The notes under the pieces were generated by a model, which did not search any database, had not been told where the DNA came from, and saw only the letters and a program-made list of their open reading frames with translations. DNA of 64,000 bases from Sphingomonas endophytica (GTDB lineage: Bacteria > Pseudomonadota > Alphaproteobacteria > Sphingomonadales > Sphingomonadaceae). The position numbers were made by a program, and so were the translations under genes. The stretch spans positions 372,001 through 436,000 of the forward strand of contig NZ_JACIJN010000002.1 of assembly GCF_014199415.1 (NCBI RefSeq), written 5' to 3'. Below are positions 9,702-17,195 of this stretch, in pieces; position 1 is the first letter of the stretch; each line of letters begins with the position of its first letter.

Positions 9702-10594
9702 GCGACGCCGCCGCGATCGACCGCTTTCTCGAGATGATGGCGGCACAGGCGGGCGCGGCGCAGAACACGCTCGCCGCCTATCGCCGCGACCTGATGCTGG
9801 CGTCGGCCGCGCTCGACGGCGGGCTGGCGGTGGCGGACGGCGCGGCGCTGGAGCGGCTGGCGGATGGCTGGACGGCGCTTTCCAAGGCGACGGTGGCGCG
9901 CAAAGCGGCGGCGCTGCGGCGTTTCTTCGGCTTCCTGATCGACGAGGGCGATCGCGCCGACGATCCCTCGCCGGCCTTGCCGCGGCCGGGAATGCAGCGG
10001 CGGCTGCCGCGCACGCTCGATCACGGCGACGTCGACCGGCTGTTCGCGGCGATCGACGCGCGGCTGGCGCGCGATCCGGTGATCCCGACCGACCTGCGGC
10101 TGTCGGCGCTGTTCGAGCTGCTCTACGGATCGGGGCTGCGCGCGACCGAACTCGTCTCGCTGCCGCGCGGCGCGATCCATCCTGACCGGCCGTTCCTGAT
10201 CCTGAAAGGCAAGGGCGGGCGCGAGCGGCTGGTGCCGATCTCGGATCGCGCGCGCGCGGCGGTGGCGGCGTGGCGCGCGCATGTCGCGACCGACCGTCCG
10301 TTTTTGTTTCCGTCGGGGGCGACGCATATCTCGCGCGTGCGCCTGTTCCAGCTGGTGCGCACGCTCGCCGCCGAAGCCGGGATCGCGCCCGAGCGGATCA
10401 GCCCGCACGTCCTGCGCCACGCTTTCGCGACGCACCTGCTGGAAGGCGGCGCGGACCTGCGCGCGCTGCAGACGATGCTCGGCCATGCCGATATCGCGAC
10501 CACCGAAATCTACACCCATGTCGACAGCAGCCGGCTGGTCGAGCTGGTCAACGAGCGTCACCCGCTCGTTGACGCGTTGCGAAAGCGCGCCTAG
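9698..10594 (+). CDS. xerD: Site-specific tyrosine recombinase XerD
   Basis: This is a 298-residue tyrosine recombinase of the usual XerC/D length. It has an N-terminal core-binding domain (FLEMMAAQAGAAQNTLAAYRRDL) and a catalytic domain with Arg in YGSGLRATELVSL, Lys in LKGKGGRERLVPI, the box HVLRHAFATHLLEGG, His in MLGHADIATTEIY and the nucleophile Tyr in EIYTHV. It resolves chromosome dimers at dif together with XerC. The GTG start at 9698 overlaps the previous stop. It is not the prophage integrase. Confidence 0.9.
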   Translation: MSDAAAIDRFLEMMAAQAGAAQNTLAAYRRDLMLASAALDGGLAVADGAALERLADGWTALSKATVARKAAALRRFFGFLIDEGDRADDPSPALPRPGMQRRLPRTLDHGDVDRLFAAIDARLARDPVIPTDLRLSALFELLYGSGLRATELVSLPRGAIHPDRPFLILKGKGGRERLVPISDRARAAVAAWRAHVATDRPFLFPSGATHISRVRLFQLVRTLAAEAGIAPERISPHVLRHAFATHLLEGGADLRALQTMLGHADIATTEIYTHVDSSRLVELVNERHPLVDALRKRA

Positions 10595-10603
10595 CTGCGC
10601 CCG

Positions 10604-11554
10604 ATGCGTATTTTCCTCGACTTCGAGAAGCCCATCGCCGAGCTGCAGGCGCGTATCGACGAACTGCGCGAGACCGGCGCCGAAGGCACCGTCGACATCT
10701 CCGCCGAGATCGCCAAGCTGCAGGCGAAGTCGGACAAGCTGCTGAAGGACACGTTCGGCAAGCTGTCGCCGTGGCAGAAGACGCAGGTCGCGCGCCATCC
10801 GGAGCGGCCGCACTTCAAGCATTTCGTCGCCGGGCTGTTCGACGAGTTCGTGCCGCTGGCGGGCGATCGCGCGTTCGGCGACGATCAGGCGATCCTCGGC
10901 GGCTTCGCAACCTTCCGTGGGCAGCGCGTGATGGTGCTGGGGCATGAGAAGGGCGACGATACCGCCAGCCGGCTGCGCCACAATTTCGGGATGGGCAAGC
11001 CGGAGGGTTACCGCAAGGCGATCCGGCTGCTCGAAATGGCCGATCGGTTCGGGCTGCCGGTAGTGACCTTGGTCGACACCTCGGGCGCGTTCCCGGGCAT
11101 CCAGGCCGAGGAGCGCGGGCAGGCCGAGGCGATCGCGCGCTCGACCGAGGCGTGCCTCGCGCTCGGCGTGCCGATGGTGGCGGCGGTGGTCGGCGAGGGC
11201 GGCTCGGGCGGCGCGATCGCGCTGGCGAGCGGCAATCGCGTGCTGATGTTCGAACATGCGGTCTATTCGGTGATCTCGCCGGAAGGCTGCGCGTCGATCC
11301 TGTGGCGTACTGCCGACAAGGCGCCCGACGCTGCGGAAGCGATGAAGGTGACCGCGCAGGACCTCAAGGCGCTGGGGGTGATCGACGCGATCGTGCCCGA
11401 GCCGCTGGGCGGCGCGCACCGCGACCGCGATGGCGCGATCCGCGCGCTGGGCGATTGCGTCGAACGGATGCTGCGCGATCTGGCACCGCTGACGCCGGAT
11501 GCGCTGCGGCAGGATCGTCGGGCGAAGTTCCTGAAGATGGGTCGCGTCGGCTAG
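10604..11554 (+). CDS. accA: Acetyl-CoA carboxylase carboxyltransferase subunit alpha
   Basis: The full-length 316-residue AccA starts FLDFEKPIAELQARIDELR. It carries the crotonase-fold core with GHEKGDDT, NFGMGKPEGYRKA, LVDTSGAFPGIQAEERGQ, VGEGGSGGAIALA and YSVISPEGCASILWR. With AccD it transfers CO2 from carboxybiotin to acetyl-CoA in fatty acid synthesis. It lies 9 bases after xerD. Confidence 0.97.
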   Translation: MRIFLDFEKPIAELQARIDELRETGAEGTVDISAEIAKLQAKSDKLLKDTFGKLSPWQKTQVARHPERPHFKHFVAGLFDEFVPLAGDRAFGDDQAILGGFATFRGQRVMVLGHEKGDDTASRLRHNFGMGKPEGYRKAIRLLEMADRFGLPVVTLVDTSGAFPGIQAEERGQAEAIARSTEACLALGVPMVAAVVGEGGSGGAIALASGNRVLMFEHAVYSVISPEGCASILWRTADKAPDAAEAMKVTAQDLKALGVIDAIVPEPLGGAHRDRDGAIRALGDCVERMLRDLAPLTPDALRQDRRAKFLKMGRVG

Positions 11555-11563
11555 GCACTCGCG

Positions 11564-11640
11564 CCGTCATCGCGAGCGTAGCGAGGCAGGCCAAGGCGTC
11601 CTGGTCCGGCACTGGATTGCTTCGCGGCGCTCGCAATGGG
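11564..11640. repeat. REP-type element with imperfect inverted arms
   Basis: The arms CGTCATCGCGAGCGTAGCGAG (shortened here: GTCATCGCGAGCGTAGCGAG) and ATTGCTTCGCGGCGCTCGCAAT are imperfect inverted copies of the dispersed TCATTGCGAGCGTAGCGAAGCAAT-like repeat that is frequent in alphaproteobacterial intergenic DNA. It follows accA. Confidence 0.5.
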
Positions 11641-11653
11641 GCGACAAAGAAAA

Positions 11654-11681
11654 GGGCGGCGGGACCATTGTCCCGCCGCCC
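11654..11681 (-). terminator. Intrinsic terminator of the Flp pilin gene
   Basis: A perfect 12-bp stem (GGGCGGCGGGAC / GTCCCGCCGCCC) with a 4-base loop lies 23 bases beyond the pilin stop. On the minus strand the hairpin is followed by TTTTCTTT, the expected U-tract. Confidence 0.8.
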
Positions 11682-11704
11682 TGCCAGTGGCCGCCGTTCA
11701 AAGC

Positions 11705-11878
11705 TTAGCCCGGATTGTTCGCCATCTTCGTCTGAACGTTGGAGAAGGTGGTGTTGAGCTGCGTGCCGATGCCGCGCATTGCGGCGATCGCGGCCACCGC
11801 GATCAGGGCAGCGATGAGCCCGTATTCGATAGCGGTCGCGCCCTTGCTGTTCTTCAGGAACGAGCGAATCTTCTGCAT
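11705..11878 (-). CDS. Flp family type IVb pilin
   Basis: The 57-residue prepilin starts MQKIRSFLKNSKGATAIEYG. The GATAIEYGL sequence is the Flp prepilin peptidase site (cleavage after Gly, then a hydrophobic N-methylated helix LIAALIAVAAIAAM). Flp pilins are the major subunits of Tad pili for surface adhesion. The ATG at 11878 is preceded by a GGAG-type site. A second Flp-like gene lies upstream. The rest of a tad locus is not in the window. Confidence 0.9.
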   Translation of the reverse strand: MQKIRSFLKNSKGATAIEYGLIAALIAVAAIAAMRGIGTQLNTTFSNVQTKMANNPG

Positions 11879-12031
11879 GTCGATCTCCACTAGGAACCTA
11901 ATTTCTGTACCCGCCGACGTCCCGTTCAGGTCCATCAAAGGTCGTTCTAGAAGCGCAGGGTTGATAAAGGTTTAAGTGCAAAGCTTTCTTTTATTGAGCA
12001 ACTTGGGGCAGCGTCGCCCGGTCGCGATGCG

Positions 12032-12241
12032 TTACCGAGCGGTGGTGAGATAGCTGTTGATCGATCCGAACAGCCCGGAGATCGGATGGCCGACAGCCGA
12101 CATCCCGCCGACCGCGGTTAACGCGATCATGGCAACGATCAGTCCATATTCGACCGCCGTCGCGCCCCGGGTCTGCCGCAGGACGGCACGGAGGAGGGCG
12201 CGGAGCGAGCGGGGCGCGGCTGGACGTGGCATGACCGGCAT
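12032..12241 (-). CDS. Second Flp-type pilin
   Basis: The 69-residue protein has a basic leader (MPVMPRPAAPRSLRALLRAVL), the cleavage region RGATAVEYGL and the hydrophobic pilin helix (IVAMIALTAVGGMSAVG). It is a divergent paralogue of the downstream pilin, with a longer leader and no clear terminator between them. An internal ATG at 12232 is an alternative start. Confidence 0.85.
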   Translation of the reverse strand: MPVMPRPAAPRSLRALLRAVLRQTRGATAVEYGLIVAMIALTAVGGMSAVGHPISGLFGSINSYLTTAR

Positions 12242-12277
12242 TATAGCCCGAGACGGGTTAAGGAAGGATCGAAGCCG

Positions 12278-12664
12278 ATGCTGGTGGTCGCCGCGGCGTT
12301 GATCGACGGGGAAGGGCGCTGCCTCATGCAGCAACGCCCGCAGGGCAAGCGGCATGGCGGGCTTTGGGAATTTCCCGGCGGCAAGGTCGAGCCCGGCGAG
12401 CATCCCGCCGCTGCGCTGGTGCGTGAGCTGGCGGAAGAGCTGGCGATCGATGTCGCCGCCGACGCGCTGGCGCCGGTCGGCTTCGCCACCGACATGCCGG
12501 TGACGATGCTCCTCTATCGCTGCGCCGTCTGGCGCGGCACGCCGCAGCCGCTCGCCGCCGACGGGTTCTGCTGGGAGCGGCCGGCGGCGCTGGCGCGGCT
12601 GCCGATGCCGCCGGTCGACGTGCCGTTGCTGGCGGCGCTTGCCCGCGTGCTGGCGGGCGGCTAG
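12278..12664 (+). CDS. mutT: Nudix hydrolase, MutT-type (deoxy)nucleotide sanitiser
   Basis: The 128-residue protein has the full Nudix box GGKVEPGEHPAAALVREL...EEL (about residues 33-55) and the MutT-like N-terminus with MQQRP and GLWEFPGG. It most likely hydrolyses 8-oxo-dGTP. Length and layout match MutT, but other small Nudix substrates are possible. Confidence 0.85.
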   Translation: MLVVAAALIDGEGRCLMQQRPQGKRHGGLWEFPGGKVEPGEHPAAALVRELAEELAIDVAADALAPVGFATDMPVTMLLYRCAVWRGTPQPLAADGFCWERPAALARLPMPPVDVPLLAALARVLAGG

Positions 12665-12667
12665 GCC

Positions 12668-12834
12668 GGCCGTGCGATCAGGAAAGGGAATCCGGTAGGC
12701 AACGATCCGGAGCTGCCCCCGCAACTGTGACCGGCGAGCCGCTCGCCCCCCGTGTGCCACTGGACCGTTCGCGAGTCCGGGAAGGCCGGGCGACCGGCGA
12801 CGACCCGGGAGCCAGGAGACCTGCCCGGTCGCGG
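12668..12834 (+). ncRNA. Cobalamin (B12) riboswitch
   Basis: The stretch holds the adenosylcobalamin riboswitch core in order: GGGAATCCGGT, the CCGGAGCTGCCCCCGCAACTGTGA block, CCACTGG, GGAAGGCCGGGCG, and the final AGCCAGGAGACCTGCC. It lies about 90 bases upstream of a btuFCD-type operon. In this class, B12 binding lowers expression of uptake genes. Ends are approximate. Confidence 0.95.
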
Positions 12835-12922
12835 TTGTCCTTCGCGCGGACGGGGTGTGCCGGGCGATCGGGAATTTTCCCGCGCGACGACGAACGGGTC
12901 GGGTCGGCGTGGGGATGACGGA

Positions 12923-13756
12923 GTGGACGGTAGCAACTTTCGCAAAGTGCGCGTGGCCGCGGCGGTGCTGGCCGCGCCGCTGCTGCTCGGCGCCGCGCCC
13001 GCGCGCGCACCGCGCGTGGTGTCGATCAATCCGTGCCTCGACGCGATGCTGATGCAGGTCGCCGATCCGGCGCAGATCGCGGCGGTCAGCCATTATTCGC
13101 ACGATCCGCGCGCCACCTCGGTCCCGCTGGCGTGGGCGATGCGCTTCCCGGCGACCTCGGGCACCGCCGAGGAGGTGGTCGCGCTGCGCCCCGATTTGGT
13201 GGTGGCGAGCGGGCATGTCGCGCCCGCCACGGTCGCGGCGCTGACGCGGATGCACATCCGGTTGCAGCAATTCACCTTGCCCGACTCGATCGCGGAAAGC
13301 GCGCAGCAGGTGCGCGACCTTGCGGCGATCGTCGGGCATCCGGCGCGCGGCGCGGCGCTGGCCGGGCGGATCACCGCCGCCGCGCGGCCCGACGGCGCGC
13401 CGCCGGTGCCGGCGCTGATCTTCGGGCCGGGCGGGCTGGTGCCGGGCGCGGGAACGCTGCCCGACGAGATGCTGCGGCGTGCCGGGTTCCGCAACGCCAG
13501 CGCCGGCTACGGGCTGAAGCGCTGGGACGTGCTGCCGCTCGAATATCTGCTCGCGGATCCGCCGCGCGTCGTGCTGTCGGTCGCGGCGGCGCAGGGCGCG
13601 GGCGAGCGGATGGAGCGGCACCGTGCGCTGCGGCGGCTGGGCACGCGCATCACGATTGCGCCGTTTGCGGGCCGGCTGATGAATTGCGGCGGGCCGACGA
13701 TCATCGACGCACTGGCGCGGTTGCGCGCGGTGCGCGCGCAGGTGGCGGCACGATGA
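12923..13756 (+). CDS. btuF: Cobalamin ABC transporter periplasmic binding protein
   Basis: The protein has about 277 residues. A signal-like segment (VRVAAAVLAAPLLLGAAPARA) is followed by the type III binding-protein start RVVSINPCLDAMLMQVAD and the lobes of a BtuF-like fold (GTAEEVVALRPDLVVAS, WDVLPLEYLL). It should capture B12 in the periplasm for BtuCD. The GTG at 12923 is the best start in frame; GTG codons near 12947 would still keep the signal. The stop overlaps the btuC ATG (ATGA). It is controlled by the upstream B12 riboswitch. Confidence 0.85.
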   Translation: MDGSNFRKVRVAAAVLAAPLLLGAAPARAPRVVSINPCLDAMLMQVADPAQIAAVSHYSHDPRATSVPLAWAMRFPATSGTAEEVVALRPDLVVASGHVAPATVAALTRMHIRLQQFTLPDSIAESAQQVRDLAAIVGHPARGAALAGRITAAARPDGAPPVPALIFGPGGLVPGAGTLPDEMLRRAGFRNASAGYGLKRWDVLPLEYLLADPPRVVLSVAAAQGAGERMERHRALRRLGTRITIAPFAGRLMNCGGPTIIDALARLRAVRAQVAAR

Positions 13757-14715
13757 CGCGTGCGACGACCTTGCTGGCGCTGGGCGTGCTGATCGCCGCG
13801 ATCCTGTCGGTCGCGGCGGGGAAGGTGTGGGTGCCGCTCGACGCCTGGACTGCCGCCGATCCGCGCTCGATCATCATCGTCGAGTTGCGGCTGCCGCGCA
13901 CGATCCTCGCGCTCGCGGTCGGCGCGGCGCTAGGGATGTCGGGGGCCGCGATGCAGGGCTATCTGCGCAATCCGCTCGCCGATCCGGGGCTATTCGGCGT
14001 GTCGTCGGGCGCGGCGTTCGGGGCGGTGTGCTCGCTGTATTTCGGTTATGCGGCGCAGACGTGGCTGCTGCCCGGCTTCGCGCTGTTCGGCGCCGCTGCC
14101 ACGATGGCGGCGCTGGCCTTGATCGCGGGGCGATCGGGCAGCCTGATCCTGTTCACGCTGGCGGGGATGATCCTGACCAGCATTACCGGCTCGCTGACCG
14201 CGCTGGCGCTCAGCCTCGCGCCAACGCCGTTCGCGGCGTCGGAGATCATGACGTGGCTGATGGGGGCGCTGACCGACCGGAGCTGGAACGAGGTGGTGGT
14301 GTCGGTGCCGCTGATCGTGCTGGGGATGGCGGTGCTGGCGCGCACCGCGCGGTCGCTGGATGCGCTGACGCTCGGCGAGCAGGCGGCGCGGTCGATGGGC
14401 GTCGATCCGCACCGGCTGCAGCTGGCGGTGATCGTCGGGGTGGCGCTGACGGTCGGCGCGTCGGTGGCGGCGGCGGGAGTGATCGGGTTCGTCGGGCTGA
14501 TCGTCCCGCATCTGGTCCGCCCGTTTGCGGGGCACCGGCCGTCCGCGACCTTGCTGCCCGCAGCGCTCGGCGGGGCGTTGCTGTTGACGGTCGCCGACAG
14601 CCTGGTGCGGCTGGCCCCGACCGTCAGCGAGCTGCGACTCGGGATCGCGATGTCGATGCTGGGCGGGCCGTTCTTTCTCTACCTGTTGATTTCGATGCGG
14701 AGGCGGCTGGCATGA
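13753..14715 (+). CDS. btuC: Cobalamin ABC transporter permease (FecCD family)
   Basis: The 320-residue polytopic protein has about ten hydrophobic segments. It carries FecCD/BtuC signatures: LRLPRTILALAVGAALGMSGAAMQGYLRNPLADPGLFGVSSGA, shortened here to RNPLADPGLFGVSSGA, then the cytoplasmic coupling region (LGEQAARSMGV) and GFVGLIVPHLVR. It forms the membrane channel of the importer. Its stop overlaps the btuD ATG by four bases. Confidence 0.92.
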   Translation: MTRATTLLALGVLIAAILSVAAGKVWVPLDAWTAADPRSIIIVELRLPRTILALAVGAALGMSGAAMQGYLRNPLADPGLFGVSSGAAFGAVCSLYFGYAAQTWLLPGFALFGAAATMAALALIAGRSGSLILFTLAGMILTSITGSLTALALSLAPTPFAASEIMTWLMGALTDRSWNEVVVSVPLIVLGMAVLARTARSLDALTLGEQAARSMGVDPHRLQLAVIVGVALTVGASVAAAGVIGFVGLIVPHLVRPFAGHRPSATLLPAALGGALLLTVADSLVRLAPTVSELRLGIAMSMLGGPFFLYLLISMRRRLA

Positions 14716-15488
14716 GCGTGCTGGCGGCCGAGGGTATCTCGCTGGTGCTGGGCGGGAAGCGCGTGCTCGAGTCGGTCGACGCCGTCTTTTCGGGCGGGCG
14801 GGTGACCGCGCTGCTCGGCTCCAACGGCGCGGGCAAGAGCAGCCTGCTGGCGTGCCTCGCCGGGCTGCACGCACCGGAGGCGGGACGCGCCACGCTCGGC
14901 GGGGCGGAAGTGCGCGCGATGCCCGCGCCGGCGCGCGCGCGGCGGATCGGCTTCCTGCCGCAAGCCGCCGACGTACATTGGAACATCGACGTCGCCACGC
15001 TGGTCGCGCTCGGGCGGCTGCCGTGGCGCGGACGCTGGGGCGAGACCGCCGCGGATCGCGCGGCGGCGGAGGCGGCGCTGGCGGCGACCGGCATGACCGC
15101 ATTCGCGCGGCGCGGGGTCGAGCACCTGTCGGGCGGCGAGCGCGCGCGCGCGCTGCTGGCGCGGGTGCTGGCCGGGGAGCCCGAGTGGCTGCTCGCCGAC
15201 GAGCCGCTCGCCAGCCTCGACCCCGCGCACCAGCTGGAGGTCGGCGCGCAGCTGCGCGCGGTGGCGGCGGGCGGCAGCGGGGTGGTGCTGGTGGTCCACG
15301 ACCTGAACCTGGCGGCGCGACTGGCCGACGATGTCGTGCTGCTGCGCGACGGGCGTGTCGTGGCGGCCGGGGCGGCGGAGGATGTGCTGACCGCCGCACT
15401 GGTCGGCGCGACCTATGGCCTGACGGTGGAGACCGGCGTCACGGCGACGGGGCAGCGCTATATCGTTCCGGTGGGGCGGCCCGGTTGA
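14712..15488 (+). CDS. btuD: Cobalamin ABC transporter ATP-binding protein
   Basis: The 258-residue ATPase has Walker A GSNGAGKSS (about 35-43), Q-loop FLPQAADVHW, signature LSGGERARALLARVLA, Walker B WLLADEPLASLDP and switch VVHDLNLAARLAD. It powers B12 import with BtuC. It is the last gene of the riboswitch-controlled operon; its end lies 10 bases from the 3' end of the tRNA-Cys gene. Confidence 0.92.
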   Translation: MSVLAAEGISLVLGGKRVLESVDAVFSGGRVTALLGSNGAGKSSLLACLAGLHAPEAGRATLGGAEVRAMPAPARARRIGFLPQAADVHWNIDVATLVALGRLPWRGRWGETAADRAAAEAALAATGMTAFARRGVEHLSGGERARALLARVLAGEPEWLLADEPLASLDPAHQLEVGAQLRAVAAGGSGVVLVVHDLNLAARLADDVVLLRDGRVVAAGAAEDVLTAALVGATYGLTVETGVTATGQRYIVPVGRPG

Positions 15489-15498
15489 AACGGGCCGC

Positions 15499-15572
15499 TG
15501 GAGGCGCGACCGGGAATCGAACCCGGGTGCAAGGATTTGCAGTCCTCTGCGTCACCACTCCGCCATCGCGCC
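15499..15572 (-). tRNA. tRNA-Cys (anticodon GCA)
   Basis: The reverse strand reads GGCGCGATGGCGGAGTGGT... to ...GTCGCGCCTCCA and folds as a 74-nt cloverleaf. It has the acceptor stem GGCGCGA/TCGCGCC, anticodon arm AGGACTGCAAATCCT (GCA), T-arm CCGGGTTCGATTCCCGG, and an encoded CCA. Its 5' half (15533-15572) is the left copy of the prophage att repeat, so the intact gene lies at attL and is transcribed from within the prophage side. Confidence 0.96.
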
Positions 15573-15594
15573 TCGAGGCCGGTGAGGGCGCGCA
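15533..15594. repeat. attL core: 62-bp direct repeat shared with attR
   Basis: A stretch beginning GGATTTGCAGTCCTCTGCG and ending GGTGAGGGCGCGCA is identical, base for base, to 55380-55441. It covers the 5' half of tRNA-Cys, including the anticodon, plus 22 bases of upstream DNA. Identity stops with A15532/T55379 on one side and A15595/G55442 on the other. Confidence 0.95.
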
Positions 15595-15621
15595 AATGCT
15601 GGGGTTTTCGGTCGGCGTCAA
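15593..15621 (-). promoter_or_regulatory. Prophage-supplied promoter of tRNA-Cys
   Basis: On the minus strand TTGACG (15621-15616), 17 bases, then CATTTG (15598-15593) precede the tRNA 5' end by 20 bases. The displaced chromosomal promoter at attR has TTGACA-N17-CATCTG at the same distance. Only the first two positions of the -10 box lie in the shared core, so the -35 box and spacer come from the element. Confidence 0.65.
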
Positions 15622-15638
15622 CCCCTGCTGTTGACGAG

Positions 15639-15666
15639 TTAGCAGTACAATCCGCGCCGGTTAGCA
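15639..15666 (+). other. Candidate integrase arm-type sites near attL
   Basis: TTAGCAGTACA at 15639-15649 also occurs at 55289-55299 near attR, in both cases behind TGACGA. A related TTAGCA is at 15661-15666. Position inside both ends of the element suggests arm-type binding sites for the integrase or Xis. Confidence 0.4.
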
Positions 15667-15746
15667 ATGGACGCTATTTGTTCCTGTTTTCAGATATCGG
15701 CTTGACCCTCCTGTTGGCTCTTGGGAAGGTCAGGTAGGAGAAGCCG

Positions 15747-17195
15747 ATGTCTGTTGAACCTGCCGCGCGTGTTCGCGCTTTCATCTCATATTCGTGGTCG
15801 ACGCCGGCACATGAAGATTGGGTGTTATCTCTGGCAACCCGACTGCGTGAGGATGGGATCGACGCGATCCTTGATAAATGGGAGCTTCAGCCGGGTCGTG
15901 ATCCCATCGTGTTTATGGAGCAGATGGTCACAAGGCCGGACGTCACGAAGGTTTTAATGATCTGCGATCGTTTATACAAAGAGAAGGCCGACGGGCGAGA
16001 AGGTGGAGTAGGTAAAGAGACTCAGATTCTTACAGCTCAAATCTACGATAAAGCGTCCGAAGACAAATTTGCCGCGCTTATCACCGAAAAAGATGCCGAT
16101 GGAAAGGCTTTTACTCCAGCGTACTATCATAGTCGCCAATATATCGACTTCTCAGATCCGGTAAGACATGAAGAGCGGTATCAGGAGCTGCTGAGATGGC
16201 TCTACAACTGGCCCCAACATAAAAAGCCTGCGATCGGATCAACGCCCTCGTTCATCAACGAGCCTGAGTCATTTAGTACTGCCACTACATCGAAAATGAA
16301 ACAAGCCGAGCAGTTTATAAAGGCGGACTTACCACAAGCCGGCGGCTCCATCGCTGATTTTAGCGACAGCCTATTAGATGAATTAGTTGGCTTACGGCCC
16401 GATACCGCAAGTGACGGGCAATGGGACCAAATAGTCATTGACTCGGCGGAAAAAATGCGGCCGGCTTTGCGGAATCTGGTGCAACTGGTTGCAGCTGAGG
16501 CGCGATATGCCGGAAAAAACTTTGCTAGGTTCATTAAGTTGTTCGAGCGCATGGGCAGCTTAATGTACCGGCCGCCGGAGGTAATGGCTTGGAGTGAGAC
16601 TGATTACGATTCCTATCGCGTGATATGCTACGAGGGATTCCTTTCACTTTCTGCGGTCCTCATTGAGGAAGGTCGATTTGACCTTCTCGGTATGGCTTTG
16701 TCACACCCTTACCTTATTGATTGGCGGCCTAAGGGCGACGGTCCTGCTACAGTAACTTACCGGGTATTTTGTCAGGATATTGAAAGTTTTCGTCGCAGGA
16801 AGGATCGTCTTAATGTAAAAAGGCTAGACCTTTTTGCTGATTTGCTAGCTGAGACATATCTGAGCAGTTACCCGGATTTGACCTCATTAAACCAAGCTGA
16901 CTTGGTACTCTTCCTGAGGGGGCAGGTCGTGCAAGACTCAAACGGCTGGGAAAATTGGTGGCCCACAACCTTTGCAAATAAAGGGCGGAGTGGTGTCGCA
17001 GAGCTTTTTGCGAGGTCTGAGTCTGTTTCCTTCTTCAACAGCTGGGCTCCAAAAGTCTTTGGACCAATAACTGTCGACGAGTTTAAGGACAGGGTGGCAA
17101 AGCTGGATCAGGAGTTTCGCGGGTCTTGGGGAGGTTTAATGGGGCCGAGTATCTACAACTTAGCGAATATCAAGAATTTGGGTTCCCGGCCGTGA
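15747..17195 (+). CDS. SEFIR/TIR-like domain protein, candidate defence effector
   Basis: The 482-residue protein has an N-terminal SEFIR-type domain (about 8-160). It has the strand RAFISYSW, the helix HEDWVLSLATRLREDGIDAILDKWEL followed by GRDP, and the box TKVLMICDRLYKEKAD, with a later YIDFSDP. The remaining 320 residues are helical and unrecognised. SEFIR domains are TIR relatives; bacterial proteins with them take part in anti-phage defence, some by NAD+ depletion. The gene has a good site (AGGAG, ATG 15747). It is clearly more AT-rich than its surroundings and sits between attL and int, a usual place for prophage cargo. Its end overlaps int by 26 bases in the convergent sense. A defence role is inferred. 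Confidence 0.75.
   Translation: MSVEPAARVRAFISYSWSTPAHEDWVLSLATRLREDGIDAILDKWELQPGRDPIVFMEQMVTRPDVTKVLMICDRLYKEKADGREGGVGKETQILTAQIYDKASEDKFAALITEKDADGKAFTPAYYHSRQYIDFSDPVRHEERYQELLRWLYNWPQHKKPAIGSTPSFINEPESFSTATTSKMKQAEQFIKADLPQAGGSIADFSDSLLDELVGLRPDTASDGQWDQIVIDSAEKMRPALRNLVQLVAAEARYAGKNFARFIKLFERMGSLMYRPPEVMAWSETDYDSYRVICYEGFLSLSAVLIEEGRFDLLGMALSHPYLIDWRPKGDGPATVTYRVFCQDIESFRRRKDRLNVKRLDLFADLLAETYLSSYPDLTSLNQADLVLFLRGQVVQDSNGWENWWPTTFANKGRSGVAELFARSESVSFFNSWAPKVFGPITVDEFKDRVAKLDQEFRGSWGGLMGPSIYNLANIKNLGSRP

Noticed and set aside
7905..9746. A 613-codon minus-strand frame opposite the secreted protein gene
   Set aside because: Arg/Gln/His-rich shadow typical of antisense frames in high-GC genes; the plus strand has a signal peptide and coupled neighbours.
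9698..10594. XerD considered as a prophage integrase
   Set aside because: It lies well outside the att repeats, between chromosomal genes, and is XerD-like; the phage integrase is at 17170-18198.
9365..11419. A 684-codon minus-strand frame opposite xerD and accA
   Set aside because: Both plus-strand genes carry full family motifs; the antisense frame is low-complexity shadow.
11654..11681. The perfect hairpin after accA considered as an attachment or CRISPR-like repeat
   Set aside because: Single copy; followed by a T-rich run on the minus strand, so it is the pilin terminator. No CRISPR array was seen anywhere in the window.
13990..15399. A long minus-strand frame opposite btuCD
   Set aside because: Shadow of two certain ABC transporter genes.
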